From Slackia piriformis YIT 12062 (GTDB lineage: Bacteria > Actinomycetota > Coriobacteriia > Coriobacteriales > Eggerthellaceae), in the NCBI RefSeq assembly GCF_000296445.1, contig NZ_JH815199.1:242113-306112 (forward strand): DNA of 64,000 nt, given 5' to 3'. Position numbers and translations under genes: made by a program. The notes under the pieces were generated by a model, which saw only the letters and a list, made by a program, of their open reading frames with translations, was not told the origin of the DNA and did no database searches. The stretch's first letter is position 1, and the number at the start of each line of letters is the position of its first letter. Below, piece by piece: positions 26,953-36,019 of the stretch.

Positions 26953-26984
26953 AAGGAAGTGCGGCATGCCGCACTTCCTTTTGC
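26953..26984 (+). terminator. Perfect palindromic terminator
   Basis: A 28-base perfect palindrome (arms AAGGAAGTGCGGCA and its complement, 26953-26980) followed by TTTT separates the repeat protein from the DUF554 gene. Confidence 0.85.
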
Positions 26985-27070
26985 GTATGGGCCGCTTTTG
27001 AAGCATGCGGGTATGCGCAGGGCGTATACTTCAAGCGTTTTCGGTAAAGCTTCAGGCAGAAAGTGGCAAC

Positions 27071-27760
27071 ATGATAGGCACTATCGTTAACGTTATCGCC
27101 ATTGTGGCGGGCAGTGTTATAGGCGGCACGCTGAAAAGGGTTATGAGCGAGCGCGTGAGCAGCACGCTGTTTACCGCTATGGGCGTGGCGGCAATGGTTC
27201 TCGGCATCAACTCCGCCGTTCAGAATATGTCGAACAGCTCGTACCCGGTGCTCTTCATTGCAAGTCTTGCCATAGGTGGCGCCATCGGCTCTTCGCTTCG
27301 TCTAGGGGAGCGCATGGGGAATGCCACGTCACGTAGGGGCGGCAAGGAGCTCGGTCAAGGTCTCGTTACGGGATGCCTGCTGTTTTGCGTAGGCACGCTT
27401 TCCATCCTGGGTCCCGTGCAGAGCGCATTGTACGGAGACGCTACGTTCCTGTTCACCAACGCCATGCTCGACTTCGTGACGTCTATGGTTTTGGCCTCGA
27501 CTTACGGAGTGGGCATGTGCCTTGCTGCTGTGGTCTTATTCGTCTGGCAGGGTTCGATCTATGCGCTCACGGTTCTTTTGGGCGATTTCATTTCGGGGAG
27601 CATGATGACCGAGCTCTCCATCGTGGGCGGATGCCTTATCATGATGTCCGGCATTTCGATTTTGGGACTCAAGGAGATCAAAACGCTCGATTTCCTTCCT
27701 GCCCTCGCCGTGCCCGTTCTTTGGTGCCCGATTGCGCCTCTTTTGTCTCACCTGCTTTAG
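27071..27760 (+). CDS. DUF554 family membrane protein (YdfK-like)
   Basis: The 229-residue protein has six to seven hydrophobic helices and the DUF554 hallmarks: MIGTIVNVIAIVAGSVIGG at the start, an ALAIGGAIGSSLRLGERMG-like middle (here SLAIGGAIGSSLRLGERMG), GCLLFCVGTLSILGPVQSAL, and GGCLIMMSGISILGL. It is a predicted inner-membrane transport-like protein of unknown substrate. ATG 27071 is chosen because it begins the conserved N-terminus; a weak ribosome site precedes it. An inverted repeat starts exactly at its stop codon. Confidence 0.88.
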   Translation: MIGTIVNVIAIVAGSVIGGTLKRVMSERVSSTLFTAMGVAAMVLGINSAVQNMSNSSYPVLFIASLAIGGAIGSSLRLGERMGNATSRRGGKELGQGLVTGCLLFCVGTLSILGPVQSALYGDATFLFTNAMLDFVTSMVLASTYGVGMCLAAVVLFVWQGSIYALTVLLGDFISGSMMTELSIVGGCLIMMSGISILGLKEIKTLDFLPALAVPVLWCPIAPLLSHLL

Positions 27761-27801
27761 GGTATATCTTTTCTGACCAAGTATTTTGAAGAAATATACC
27801 C
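27760..27801 (+). promoter_or_regulatory. Inverted repeat between DUF554 gene and second reductase
   Basis: GGGTATAT (27760-27767) and ATATACCC (27794-27801) with partly pairing inner bases form a long imperfect stem. There is no T-run, so it may be an operator for the reductase at 27908 rather than a terminator. Confidence 0.45.
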
Positions 27802-27907
27802 GCAAGAGGGCGATGGTTTTCAGGGGTGGCTCCTGTAGTGTCGAAGTCGTAGAAACGCCGCCAAGAGGGAGGCGGATACGTTCTCTGGCACGAACAGGAG
27901 AGGGATC

Positions 27908-29626
27908 ATGAAAGACCATGCAATGAATCGTCGTAGCTTTTTGACGGGCTTTGCTGCAACGGGCGCGCTTGCTGCGGCCGGGGCCGCGCTGACCGGCTGT
28001 GCTCCGAGCACGAGCTCGTCTGATGCTAAGGATGGCGCAGACGGGCAGCAGGGCTCATGGCGCGATAAGCCGGCCATGCCCGAAAAAATAGATGAGACCG
28101 TCGACGTCGATATCGTTGTGGTCGGTGCCGGCAACGGCGGCCTTCCCGCCGCAACCACGGCCGCCCAAGAAGGCGCCAAGATTCTCGTGTTCGAGAAGGG
28201 CGGCGCTATTGCGGCGGCACGCGAGGCAATCGGCGCGCTCAATTCCAATCTCGCTCCCGATCATCATGAGGACGTTCCTACGCTTTTGAATCATGCCAAC
28301 ATGACGCAATCTGGCGATGCGAACATACTCCTCTACAAGACTTGGGCAGAAAAGTCCGGTGAAATGATTGAGTGGATGGAAGAGACGCTTGGCCCCAAGG
28401 GTATGCTTTTCCCGTTCGAGTGGCATTGCCCCGACGATCCGCACGCCTATTATCCCGCCATGTGCTACAACCCGTGCCTTGACGAGTACAACCCGGAAGG
28501 TCCGAACTATGGTGCATATATGCATCTCGAGGTTATGGCGGATGTTTTCCAGAACGAACTCGGCGGAGAGATTCGCTTTCTGACGCCTGTCCAGCAGCTT
28601 GTGCAGGATGATTCGGGAAAGGTGACCGGCGTCATTGCCGTCGACAACGACGGAAAGGTTATCCAGGCCAATGCATCTAAGGGCGTTATCGTGTGCACGG
28701 GCGGCTATGGTGCGAATGACGAGATGCTGCAGGACCTGTGCCCCGGCAATACCAACTGGTGTGCGCTGCGAGACAGCAACACCGAAACCGGCGATGGCAT
28801 TCGCATGGCGTTGTGGGCGGGCGCCGAGCTTGAGGCGGGCGGTGCGGCCATGATTTGGAATCGCGCCATTCTGCCCGATGGGTTTGAATTCGACGGGTCT
28901 TATACCGGCGGCGATATCTTCCTTCCCGGCAGCCAGCCGTTCCTGCATGTCAACATCAACGGCGAGCGTTTTATGAACGAAGACCAGTGCTATCCGATGA
29001 GCTATGCGGGCGGCGCGAACCAGCCGGGTCATTATTCCTGGATTGTATGGGACGGCAATTATTGGGAAGACATCGTTCGGTTTGACACCTGCGGTTGCTC
29101 CCGTCTCGCCCCTGCTCCTGCAGGAACGGCTTTCAATGCCGATGTGTATGACTGCGAGGCTATTACGCCCGAGCATCTCGACGAGTTCTGGCTCAACCCG
29201 CGTATCGAAAACGGATCCTTGAAGAAGTGCGACACGCTCGAAGAGCTCGCCGACGCCATGGGCTTCGACGCCGAGAAGAAGGCAACGTTTCTTGCCACGG
29301 TCGAGCGTTACAACGAGTTGGCCGAAGCGGGGGAGGATGTCGATTTCGGAAAGCCGGCATATCGTCTAAGCGATGTTTCTCAGGCCCCGTTTTATGCGGC
29401 GCGTATTGGCGGCGAGCTTCTGGTGACTATCCACGGCGTTATCACGAATGCAAACAGCCAGCCGCTTCGCAAAGATGGCTCGGTCATCGAGGGCCTCTAT
29501 GTATGCGGCAACGATCAGGGCGGTTTTTACCCGCATAATTACCCGAGCAACTTCACGGGTATCAACGCAGGCCGCACGGCAACGTTTGGCCGCATTGCCG
29601 CAAAGCACGCTCTCGGCGTGGAGTAG
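27908..29626 (+). CDS. Second Tat-exported lipoprotein FAD-dependent reductase
   Basis: The 572-residue protein is a paralogue of the one at 23193. It has a Tat motif (NRRSFLTGFAATG) and a lipobox LTGC with lipid Cys31. FAD is bound through VVVGAGNGGLPAATTAA; the C-terminus has VIEGLYVCGNDQGG and NFTGINAGRTATFG, the usual end of this family. No haem motif is present. The paralogue shares LFxFHVNINGERF-type substrate-domain text (here FLHVNINGERFMNED). The substrate is unknown and probably differs from that of the first reductase. Its regulator candidate is the broken LuxR gene that converges on it. AGGAGAGGGATC precedes the ATG. Confidence 0.93.
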   Translation: MKDHAMNRRSFLTGFAATGALAAAGAALTGCAPSTSSSDAKDGADGQQGSWRDKPAMPEKIDETVDVDIVVVGAGNGGLPAATTAAQEGAKILVFEKGGAIAAAREAIGALNSNLAPDHHEDVPTLLNHANMTQSGDANILLYKTWAEKSGEMIEWMEETLGPKGMLFPFEWHCPDDPHAYYPAMCYNPCLDEYNPEGPNYGAYMHLEVMADVFQNELGGEIRFLTPVQQLVQDDSGKVTGVIAVDNDGKVIQANASKGVIVCTGGYGANDEMLQDLCPGNTNWCALRDSNTETGDGIRMALWAGAELEAGGAAMIWNRAILPDGFEFDGSYTGGDIFLPGSQPFLHVNINGERFMNEDQCYPMSYAGGANQPGHYSWIVWDGNYWEDIVRFDTCGCSRLAPAPAGTAFNADVYDCEAITPEHLDEFWLNPRIENGSLKKCDTLEELADAMGFDAEKKATFLATVERYNELAEAGEDVDFGKPAYRLSDVSQAPFYAARIGGELLVTIHGVITNANSQPLRKDGSVIEGLYVCGNDQGGFYPHNYPSNFTGINAGRTATFGRIAAKHALGVE

Positions 29627-29650
29627 GCATTTATTCACGCCCCTCCCTTG

Positions 29651-29685
29651 AAGAGGAGGAGCCCACATGGCTCCTCCTCTTTTTA
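29651..29685. terminator. Terminator between reductase and LuxR pseudogene
   Basis: AAGAGGAGGAGCC (29651-29663) and GGCTCCTCCTCTT (29669-29681) form a perfect 13-base stem with a 5-base loop, then TTT. It also sits at the stop codon of the convergent LuxR gene. Confidence 0.9.
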
Positions 29686-31332
29686 GTGCTTCGCTACCAG
29701 GTCGATAAGCTCTTGGCGGCTGTGCACATCGAGTTTTGCATAGATATGCTTCGCGTGGGTTGCGGCGGTTTCTCTCGATATCACGAGTTCGTCGCGAATG
29801 TAGGGGATAGAGCGACCCCGGGCCAAAAGAGAGAAGACCTCCGTTTCGCGCGGGGTGAGCCTGAACGTTTTCGAAATCGAGAGGATGGCCTCCTCGAATG
29901 AGGCGTCATTGCCGGCTTGTTCTTTTTGGTCCGCCGCCGGCTCTTCAGCGTCCTGAAGCGGGGTGCGCTGCCCTGCTTGCGCGTCACTGTTGCGGCCGAT
30001 GCTCTCGTTTGCGTTATCTCCTGGACGCGCGGTTGTCAATTCCTCGCTTTTCTTTGAAGGCGTGATAATCGATGGGGCGTTTTCTGCGCTGGGGTTCTGT
30101 GTGCGGAAGCTTGTTTCGTCATCGAGCACGAACATCGTGGCGAACACGAGCACGACAATGCAGCCGGCTGCTACGTTCTCAAAACCGCCCAAATTGCCGA
30201 TTGGGAAGTTTTGAAGCATGAGAAGCAGAAACACGCCGATGAAGTCGCCAAGATGAACCCCGATCCATCCCCATCCGAACGATTGGGTTGCGGTTGCTTT
30301 TCCGCTCTCAGCGAATCGTGCGAAAAACATCTGCGTGATGAGGCAGAAAGCGAATCGCGCGGAAATGGACGTAATGAAAGCCACTATGCTGCCGAAGGGG
30401 TCGGGCAGGAGGATTACGGATGCGAATCCGAGCACCAAAGCGGGGCACATCCAGCGGTAGAAAAACGAAATCGAAATTCGTCGCGGACCTACGACGGCAA
30501 CGGCCGTGAGCGCCATGGCGAAAACAAGGGCCACGAGGATCGAAGCTTGGTTGACGGGCGTTTCGGGCCTTATGTAGGGGTCGGCGTCAAGAAAGCCTCC
30601 TGAAAGGCAAACGAAAACGCAAGCGACCAGAATTCCGAGGACGGTTCTTCCCATCGACCGCAGCGCGTGCGCGGCGGACGGTTCGCTTCGATGGTGTTTG
30701 TTTTGGTCGGCCCCTTTTCGCGGGGCATTCCTCAAAGCTCATTCAAGGCTCATGCCGGAGATGATGGGGAATGACGCTACGAATGCGATTCCTACCCACC
30801 CGCTCATAGCGGATGATGCCAAAGTCAGAAGCGCTGCGATGGCCGCGGAGGCCGGAGCGAGCACTTCAGTGTGATCTTGGGGGATGCGGGAGTAGAACGA
30901 ACCCCAAAGAAGCCACATGAAGCCGCTGCCTATTCCCGTAGCCATGGATGCCGCTATGAAGACGGGGAGTGCCCATGTACTGTCGGGTAAGGGGAGGAAG
31001 TAGGCGATGGTTCCTATCGAGGCGATAAGGGGAGAGACTACGCGCATGCGGGGACGGTCGGCGATTTCTCCCATGCGGGGTTCGGTGGCTATGGCGTAGC
31101 CGATGGTTGCAATGGATGCGAAAACGGGGAGGCCCGACACAATGAGCTGCGTCAAAAACGGCAGGGATTTGCTATGCAGTGCGGGTTCTATGAGAAAGCG
31201 GCAGTCGATTGTTCCCAGGTAGAAGACGCAGAAGACCCAGGCAAGAAGAAAGCTCCAGCCAAACCTAGACGGAGAAAGGCCCATCAGGGAATCCGAGGTT
31301 GAATTTGAGCTGGTTCGCAGAAAAGAGAGCAT
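29683..31332 (-). pseudogene. Membrane LuxR-family regulator interrupted by an in-frame TGA
   Basis: Two adjacent reading pieces on the minus strand lie in the same frame and are separated only by TGA at 30739-30741, between GMSLE and ALRNAPRKG. The 5' piece (ATG 31332, AAAGGA upstream) encodes about six membrane helices in 197 residues. The 3' piece (351 codons) supplies about six more helices, a long hydrophilic linker, and a LuxR domain (FRLTPRETEVFSLLARGRSI and LVISRETAATHAKHIYAKLD). Together they match the 12-helix LuxR protein at 21427. The only restart points are a TTG at 30735 and an ATG at 30654 without good ribosome sites, so the regulator is probably inactive unless the halves are made separately. 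Confidence 0.8.
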
Positions 31333-31350
31333 GAGGTCCTTTCGAACGGC

Positions 31351-31376
31351 ATGCGCCAGCGTTGAGGATGCTGGCG
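31351..31376. repeat. Short inverted repeat upstream of the LuxR pseudogene
   Basis: TGCGCCAGC and GCTGGCGCA arms (about 31350-31376) bracket a loop of about 8 bases just upstream of the ribosome site at 31332. It may be an operator or a leader hairpin. Confidence 0.45.
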
Positions 31377-31418
31377 CATTATGCATCGGGTTCGATTATT
31401 GTAGACCAAGCTCTTGCG

Positions 31419-31454
31419 CGCGGCGAAGCGCACGGCAGCGCACGCTTCGCCGCG
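31419..31454 (-). terminator. Hairpin after the aminotransferase gene
   Basis: CGCGGCGAAGCG (31419-31430) and CGCTTCGCCGCG (31443-31454) form a perfect 12-base stem just beyond the aminotransferase stop. Poly-T is weak. Confidence 0.65.
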
Positions 31455-31462
31455 GGTCTTCC

Positions 31463-32656
31463 TTAGAATCCGCTTACCTGGTAATGCTTCATGAGGTTCG
31501 CAAATGCGGGAAGAGAACGCTCGATGACGGAGTAATCGACGCAGTACCCTATGCGCACCCAACCCTCCACGCCGAAGCTGTTGCTCGGGACAATCAGCAG
31601 TTCGTGCTTTTTTGCCTCCTCGGAGAAAGCCTGCGCATCGGGTTCAAGCGCACGCATCCACAGGTAAAACGCTCCTTGCGGCGCGACGCATTCGTAGCCG
31701 AGTTTGGTAAGGCCGTTATAGAGCAGATCCCTATTCTTGCGATAGGCATCGATATTACATGGCTCGTCGACGCAGCGTTCTATGACGGACTGGAAAAGAA
31801 CCGGCGCGCATACGAATCCAAGAGCGCGACCCGCTCCGCATACGGCCGCGTAAACGCGCTTGGAATCCTCCATCGTCGGGGGTACCAGCACGTAGCCAAT
31901 GCGCTCTCCCGGAAGGCTGAGGGATTTCGAATACGAATAGCAGACAAGCGTGTTTTCGAAGAGCTCGGGCACGAAGGGGACTTTGGTTTCGCCGTATGCT
32001 ATTTCACGATAAGGCTCGTCGGAAATAAGATAGATTGCATGGCCGTATTCGTCTTGTTTGCGTCGCAACGCGTTGGAAAGCTCCACCAGGTCGCATTCAG
32101 GGTACACGGCTCCCGTGGGGTTGTTGGGCGAATTGATGATGATGCCCTTTGTCCGAGGAGTAATGGCGTCCTCGATGGCCTCGATGTTCAACTGGAAATC
32201 GGTAACGCGCGCGGGAACCTCGATGCATACGCATCCTGCGTTTTCGATCCATACTTTGTATTCGGGGAAGTACGGGGCTACCACGATGAACTCGTCTTCG
32301 GGGTTTGCCAAAGCATTGATGGAAATCGAAATCGATGCTGCGGCGCCAACGGTCATATAGAGGTTTTCAGCGGCGTATGCCGTACCGAAGCGACGGTTGA
32401 GCGATTCTGCGATGGCCTTGCGGACGCCGATGGCACCTTGCGCGGGCGTGTATCCGTGCACTTGTTCGGCCGGCTGCTCGAGAATATCGAGGATTGCCTC
32501 TTTGATGGATGGGGGAGCGGGGACGCTCGGGTTGCCAAGGCTGAAGTCGAAAACGTTATCGGCTCCTATTTCGGCCTTGCGCGCCAGCCCGTAGGCAAAA
32601 AGCTCGCGGATGGCGGAAGGTTCGTCGCCCAGTTCGAACATGCGCTGGTTTATCAT
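31463..32656 (-). CDS. PLP-dependent class I/II aminotransferase
   Basis: This 397-residue fold-type I aminotransferase moves amino groups between amino acids and 2-oxo acids. Key sites are visible: SPNNPTGAVYP (substrate-side Asn), LISDEPYREIAYGE (Asp binding the PLP nitrogen, then Tyr), and SYSKSLSLPGERIGY with the PLP Lys. The C-terminal Arg that binds the substrate carboxylate is in VRIGYCVD. GAGGGA precedes ATG 32656. Substrate preference (aspartate, alanine or aromatic) cannot be told. It is divergent from the ZIP transporter and followed by a hairpin. Confidence 0.93.
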   Translation of the reverse strand: MINQRMFELGDEPSAIRELFAYGLARKAEIGADNVFDFSLGNPSVPAPPSIKEAILDILEQPAEQVHGYTPAQGAIGVRKAIAESLNRRFGTAYAAENLYMTVGAAASISISINALANPEDEFIVVAPYFPEYKVWIENAGCVCIEVPARVTDFQLNIEAIEDAITPRTKGIIINSPNNPTGAVYPECDLVELSNALRRKQDEYGHAIYLISDEPYREIAYGETKVPFVPELFENTLVCYSYSKSLSLPGERIGYVLVPPTMEDSKRVYAAVCGAGRALGFVCAPVLFQSVIERCVDEPCNIDAYRKNRDLLYNGLTKLGYECVAPQGAFYLWMRALEPDAQAFSEEAKKHELLIVPSNSFGVEGWVRIGYCVDYSVIERSLPAFANLMKHYQVSGF

Positions 32657-32775
32657 GGTTCCCTCGATTCTGCGATTGCTCGCCTTGGTCGCCGTTGCGA
32701 TATGTCGTACGATTTGCATATTATCGTACTCTGCTGGGCCTCGGTGTGAGCTAGGGGCGCGAAAGGGAGAAGAAC

Positions 32776-33570
32776 ATGACGGATGCTTTCCTCGGCGCTG
32801 CCGCCGGTACAGGTTTCACTTTTGCATGCACGGCGCTCGGCGCTGCGGCGGTTTTTCTCATCCGCGGCAAGCGCGGCGGTGTTGCCCAGACGCTGTTTCT
32901 CGGGTTTGCCGCCGGCGTTATGATTGCGGCAAGTGTGTGGAGTCTGCTCATTCCTGCGATTGAGCGAGCAGAAGAGGCGGGTCAAATCGGCTGGATTCCC
33001 GCAGCGGGCGGTTTCGTCCTGGGTGCGGCGTTCCTTTTCGTCCTGCATGCCCTCTTGCCTCATCTCAACATGGGGAAAGAAAAGCCCGAGGGCCTGCCCT
33101 CCCGCTGGGGACGTTCGACATTGCTTTTCACTGCGGTGACGCTTCATAACATACCCGAGGGCATGAGCGTCGGTTTGCTTTTCGCCATGGCGGCGCAGGC
33201 CGGCGGAGACCCAACGTTGACAGGCATGGCTACGGCCCTTGCTCTTGGCATCGGCATACAGAACATTCCCGAAGGTGCTGCGGTGTCGTTGCCGCTTGTT
33301 CAGGAGGGCATGAGCAGGCCGAAGGCGTTTGCCATGGGCGCTCTTTCGGGACTGGCCGAGCCGGTGTTCGGCTGCCTTGTCGTTCTTGGCGTGGGCCTCA
33401 TAACGCCGTACATGCCCTGGATGCTCGCCTTTTCGGCCGGCGCGATGATGTTCGTCGTGGTTGAGGAACTTATACCCGAGGCTCACTTGAGCAAACATTC
33501 CAACTGGGGAACCGCTGGCGTCATGCTGGGTTTCCTCACCATGATGGTGCTCGATGTTGCCCTAGGCTAG
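32776..33570 (+). CDS. ZIP-family metal transporter
   Basis: The 264-residue protein has eight predicted helices and both ZIP metal-site motifs: HNIPEGMSVG in helix 4 (about residues 122-131) and QNIPEGAAVS in helix 5, plus VVEELIPEAH in a later helix. It resembles ZupT/GufA proteins, which import Zn(II) and other divalent metals. GGGAGAAGAAC precedes ATG 32776. It is encoded alone, divergent from the aminotransferase. No Zur or MntR box is evident upstream. Confidence 0.94.
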   Translation: MTDAFLGAAAGTGFTFACTALGAAAVFLIRGKRGGVAQTLFLGFAAGVMIAASVWSLLIPAIERAEEAGQIGWIPAAGGFVLGAAFLFVLHALLPHLNMGKEKPEGLPSRWGRSTLLFTAVTLHNIPEGMSVGLLFAMAAQAGGDPTLTGMATALALGIGIQNIPEGAAVSLPLVQEGMSRPKAFAMGALSGLAEPVFGCLVVLGVGLITPYMPWMLAFSAGAMMFVVVEELIPEAHLSKHSNWGTAGVMLGFLTMMVLDVALG

Positions 33571-33668
33571 GATTGCAGCGCGATGCGACGAACGGCCGCG
33601 ACGCAATGCCGCATGGGGCTGCGAGGCGCGAAAGAAACGCCCGCATCCGGCCCGGCAAGAAAGCTCGC

Positions 33669-34130
33669 CTATCTCAGTCTCGTTTGAATCAGGTGCCGCA
33701 CTGCTTCGATGGCATGTCCGCGAAACAAGGCGCGTGGTCCTGCGTAAGCCATGGCCATGCGCTGCCACGCCGCCTCTTCGGGCTCGTAGCAGTGGTTGGC
33801 GCATGTCTTGCACGAGGGGCGAGGTTCTCGTCTGCATAACGCGCGGCGGGTTTCTCCGTAGCGCAGATGCGCCGCGCAGCTGGGGCATAGAGACGGGATT
33901 TTGCGCGTAGGATACACCCCTGCTTTCGTCGCCTCGCTTTCGAAGGGGACTCGCTCGGAGGGGTCGTGATGGTCCGCGCAGTATATTTCCGTCATCCCTC
34001 CCAGCGTGACGATGTCTCGCGCGACGGCTTTGTCCGAAAACCGATCGCGAATGCGCTTTCCCAGCCGCTCGTAGGTGCGTTCGACCGTCTTGTCGACGCT
34101 GTTTTCGCTGCGTTTTTCGTGGTCTACCAT
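33669..34130 (-). CDS. YgbA-type cysteine-rich protein (nitrous-oxide-stimulated promoter family)
   Basis: The 153-residue protein has the conserved order of this family: EIYCADHHDPS, LCPSCAAHLRYGETRRALC, then PSCKTCANHCYEPEE and the C-terminal MAYAGPRALFRGHAIEAVRHL. The Cys/His set suggests a metal or redox site. In enterobacteria ygbA is induced by nitric oxide and contributes to recovery from nitrosative stress; transferring that to this organism is inference. Its start overlaps the end of the DUF1836 gene by seven bases, so the two are translated together. The N-terminus (about 40 residues) is longer than in E. coli YgbA. Confidence 0.9.
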   Translation of the reverse strand: MVDHEKRSENSVDKTVERTYERLGKRIRDRFSDKAVARDIVTLGGMTEIYCADHHDPSERVPFESEATKAGVYPTRKIPSLCPSCAAHLRYGETRRALCRREPRPSCKTCANHCYEPEEAAWQRMAMAYAGPRALFRGHAIEAVRHLIQTRLR

Positions 34131-34804
34131 TGCTCATCCTCGCCAAGGTCGAGCTCCATGAATTCGAGGCATTTCTCTATATAGATTTTGTTTGCCGTTG
34201 CTGTTGCGGCGGAGATGACAAGCCTTCGCGCGGGCGTGAGCTCGCTGCCGTTTGCAAACGAAAGGGCGAAGGTGAATCCGCGGGGCTTTTCAAGCTCCCA
34301 CTCGCCGAGGGCGTCGGCGCGAACCGATCCGCTGAAAAGCGCGCGCAGGCTTTCCTCCACGGCGGTGCAGAAGAAGTCGTAAGCGCGTTGTACGGGATAG
34401 GTTGCGCTCTGGATGGCGAAAAGCCGCTGAATGTCCGAGATGGGCACGGTTCGTTTCATGAGGCAGACGAAAATGAGCAGGGCAAGGTGCTCTCGGCCGT
34501 AACGCTTGTGCAGAGGCGTTGGAATGAGCTTTTGCTTGACGTAGTTATTCACCATGGACGAGGTCAGGATCTTTTCTTCCCTGGGAAACAGGGGGCGAAG
34601 CTGATTGTCGGTGTAGGTGAGAACCTGGTCCATATAAAGCTCTATGTCGGGCAATTCTGCATAGCGTGGGATATGAAGCCCGTCGATATGTGCAACGAAG
34701 AGCCGTTCTTCCTCGCTGTTGTGCGGGCGAGTACGCCGAGCTTTTGCAGGATGCGTGTCGGCGCTTCGTTGTGTTTCGTGTGCAGTGTTCATGGCGTCTT
34801 TCAT
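34124..34804 (-). CDS. DUF1836 protein, putative DNA-binding
   Basis: The 226-residue protein carries the DUF1836 core at about residues 50-150: LHIPRYAELPDIELYMDQVL, then SSMVNNYVKQKLIPTPLHKRYGREHLALLI, which looks like a MerR-like winged helix-turn-helix. The Ser/Met-Asn-Asn-Tyr-Val-Lys block is the family hallmark. The C-terminal 70 residues are helical. It is coupled by overlap to the YgbA gene, so it may regulate or sense the same stress. ATG 34804 is taken as start; ATG 34792 is also possible and neither has a strong ribosome site. Confidence 0.82.
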   Translation of the reverse strand: MKDAMNTAHETQRSADTHPAKARRTRPHNSEEERLFVAHIDGLHIPRYAELPDIELYMDQVLTYTDNQLRPLFPREEKILTSSMVNNYVKQKLIPTPLHKRYGREHLALLIFVCLMKRTVPISDIQRLFAIQSATYPVQRAYDFFCTAVEESLRALFSGSVRADALGEWELEKPRGFTFALSFANGSELTPARRLVISAATATANKIYIEKCLEFMELDLGEDEQW

Positions 34805-34886
34805 GGAGGCAAGCTTACCAATGCTTCGTCGGTTTCGGCTGCCGCATTGGGTGGGTATGCCTCGCTTCTTCTAAAATCCACATTGC

Positions 34887-34932
34887 TTGACACAATATAG
34901 GCTAACACATAATCTAGTATTAAAAACTAGAT
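34887..34932 (+). promoter_or_regulatory. DegV promoter with overlapping palindromic operator
   Basis: TTGACA at 34887-34892 and TAATCT at 34910-34915 are spaced by 17 bases, an excellent sigma-70-type promoter. The inverted repeat ATCTAGT-N7-ACTAGAT (34912-34932) overlaps the -10 and start site, so a repressor bound there would block it. Confidence 0.7.
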
Positions 34933-34952
34933 AGACTGCAGATAAGGACAAC

Positions 34953-35813
34953 ATGGATACTATGCAAAAAATCGCGGTGCTGACGGATTCGTGCTCCGAC
35001 GTTCCCCCGAGCCTTGCGCAAGAGCTGGGGATACGCGTCATTGCTCTGCATATCAACTATCGCGATGCGGCGTATCGCGATCGCGTGGATATTCAGCCCG
35101 ATGAGGTATACGCACGTTTCGCCGAAGAAATCCCGAAAACGTCCACCCCTTCTCCGTCGGATGTGGCGGAGGCGTTCGACGAATTCGTTGCAGCGGGCGT
35201 GACGCATGTTGTTGTCGTGTCCATCTCGTCCGGGCTTTCCGCAACGCACGACTTGTTCAAGAGTGTTGCCACGGGGTATCCGAATCTCCATGTTGAGGTT
35301 ATCGACACAAAGAACATCGGGCTTGGGTCGGGTCTGACGGCGATTGCGGTTGCTCGCATGGTGCAGCAGGGCTTCTCGTTCGACGAGGTTGTTCGCGGGG
35401 CCCGTCGTTATGCCGAATCGACATGCGCTTTCTTCTGCGTGGATACTCTTGAATACCTCTACAAGGGCGGGCGCATCGGCAAGGTCACGTACTCGCTCGG
35501 CTCGACGCTCGATATCCGACCCGTCATTACGTGCAACGAAGAGGGCGTGTATGTGCCCATCGCGAAGGCCCACGGACGCAAGGCTTCGCTGAAGAAGGCC
35601 CTTGCGCTGGCGAAGAAGCACGTGGGCAGCGCATCGAGGTATCGTTTCGCGGTGGTGCATGGCGGCGCGGAGGAGGAGGCTCGCGCTTTGCTGGGGAAGG
35701 CCAAGGAGGCCTTGCCGAACGCCGAGGAAATCTTGTTCGAGCAGATTTCTCCCGCGCTTGTCGTTCATACCGGCCCCGGGCTGATCGGTATAGGCGCGCA
35801 GATCATCGAATAG
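34953..35813 (+). CDS. DegV-family fatty-acid-binding protein
   Basis: The 286-residue protein has the DegV fold that holds a fatty acid between two domains: VLTDSCSDVPPSLAQELGI, KTSTPSPSDV (lipid head-group loop), VVVVSISSGLSATHDL, VIDTKNIGLGSGL, and LEYLYKGGRIGKV. Such proteins serve as the FakB subunit that presents fatty acids to the kinase FakA in Gram-positives; no FakA gene is in this window. ATAAGGACAAC precedes ATG 34953. A strong promoter with a palindromic operator lies upstream. Confidence 0.93.
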   Translation: MDTMQKIAVLTDSCSDVPPSLAQELGIRVIALHINYRDAAYRDRVDIQPDEVYARFAEEIPKTSTPSPSDVAEAFDEFVAAGVTHVVVVSISSGLSATHDLFKSVATGYPNLHVEVIDTKNIGLGSGLTAIAVARMVQQGFSFDEVVRGARRYAESTCAFFCVDTLEYLYKGGRIGKVTYSLGSTLDIRPVITCNEEGVYVPIAKAHGRKASLKKALALAKKHVGSASRYRFAVVHGGAEEEARALLGKAKEALPNAEEILFEQISPALVVHTGPGLIGIGAQIIE

Positions 35814-35892
35814 CCAGACTGAAGGCGTTTTCGCATCGCGTCTGCTTCGATGCTTGCGGGATTTCTGCGGCCGCCGGGCGAAACATGTCTTG

Positions 35893-35912
35893 ACAGGGGG
35901 CGAAAGCCCTGT
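35893..35912 (+). terminator. Short hairpin after the DegV gene
   Basis: ACAGGG and CCCTGT arms (35893-35898, 35907-35912) followed by TTTC; a modest terminator. Confidence 0.5.
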
Positions 35913-36019
35913 TTCACCATGCTGATTTTTTGATGCTTGCGGTTTGGCCTGCGTCGCATCGTACAATACATCTATTGGACGATGGAGCCGAACGGCCTGC
36001 AGAAGGAAGGAATCGCACC

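Noticed and set aside
30739..30741. TGA read as selenocysteine in the LuxR gene
   Set aside because: There is no redox motif around it and no hairpin typical of a SECIS element directly downstream; a nonsense mutation is simpler.
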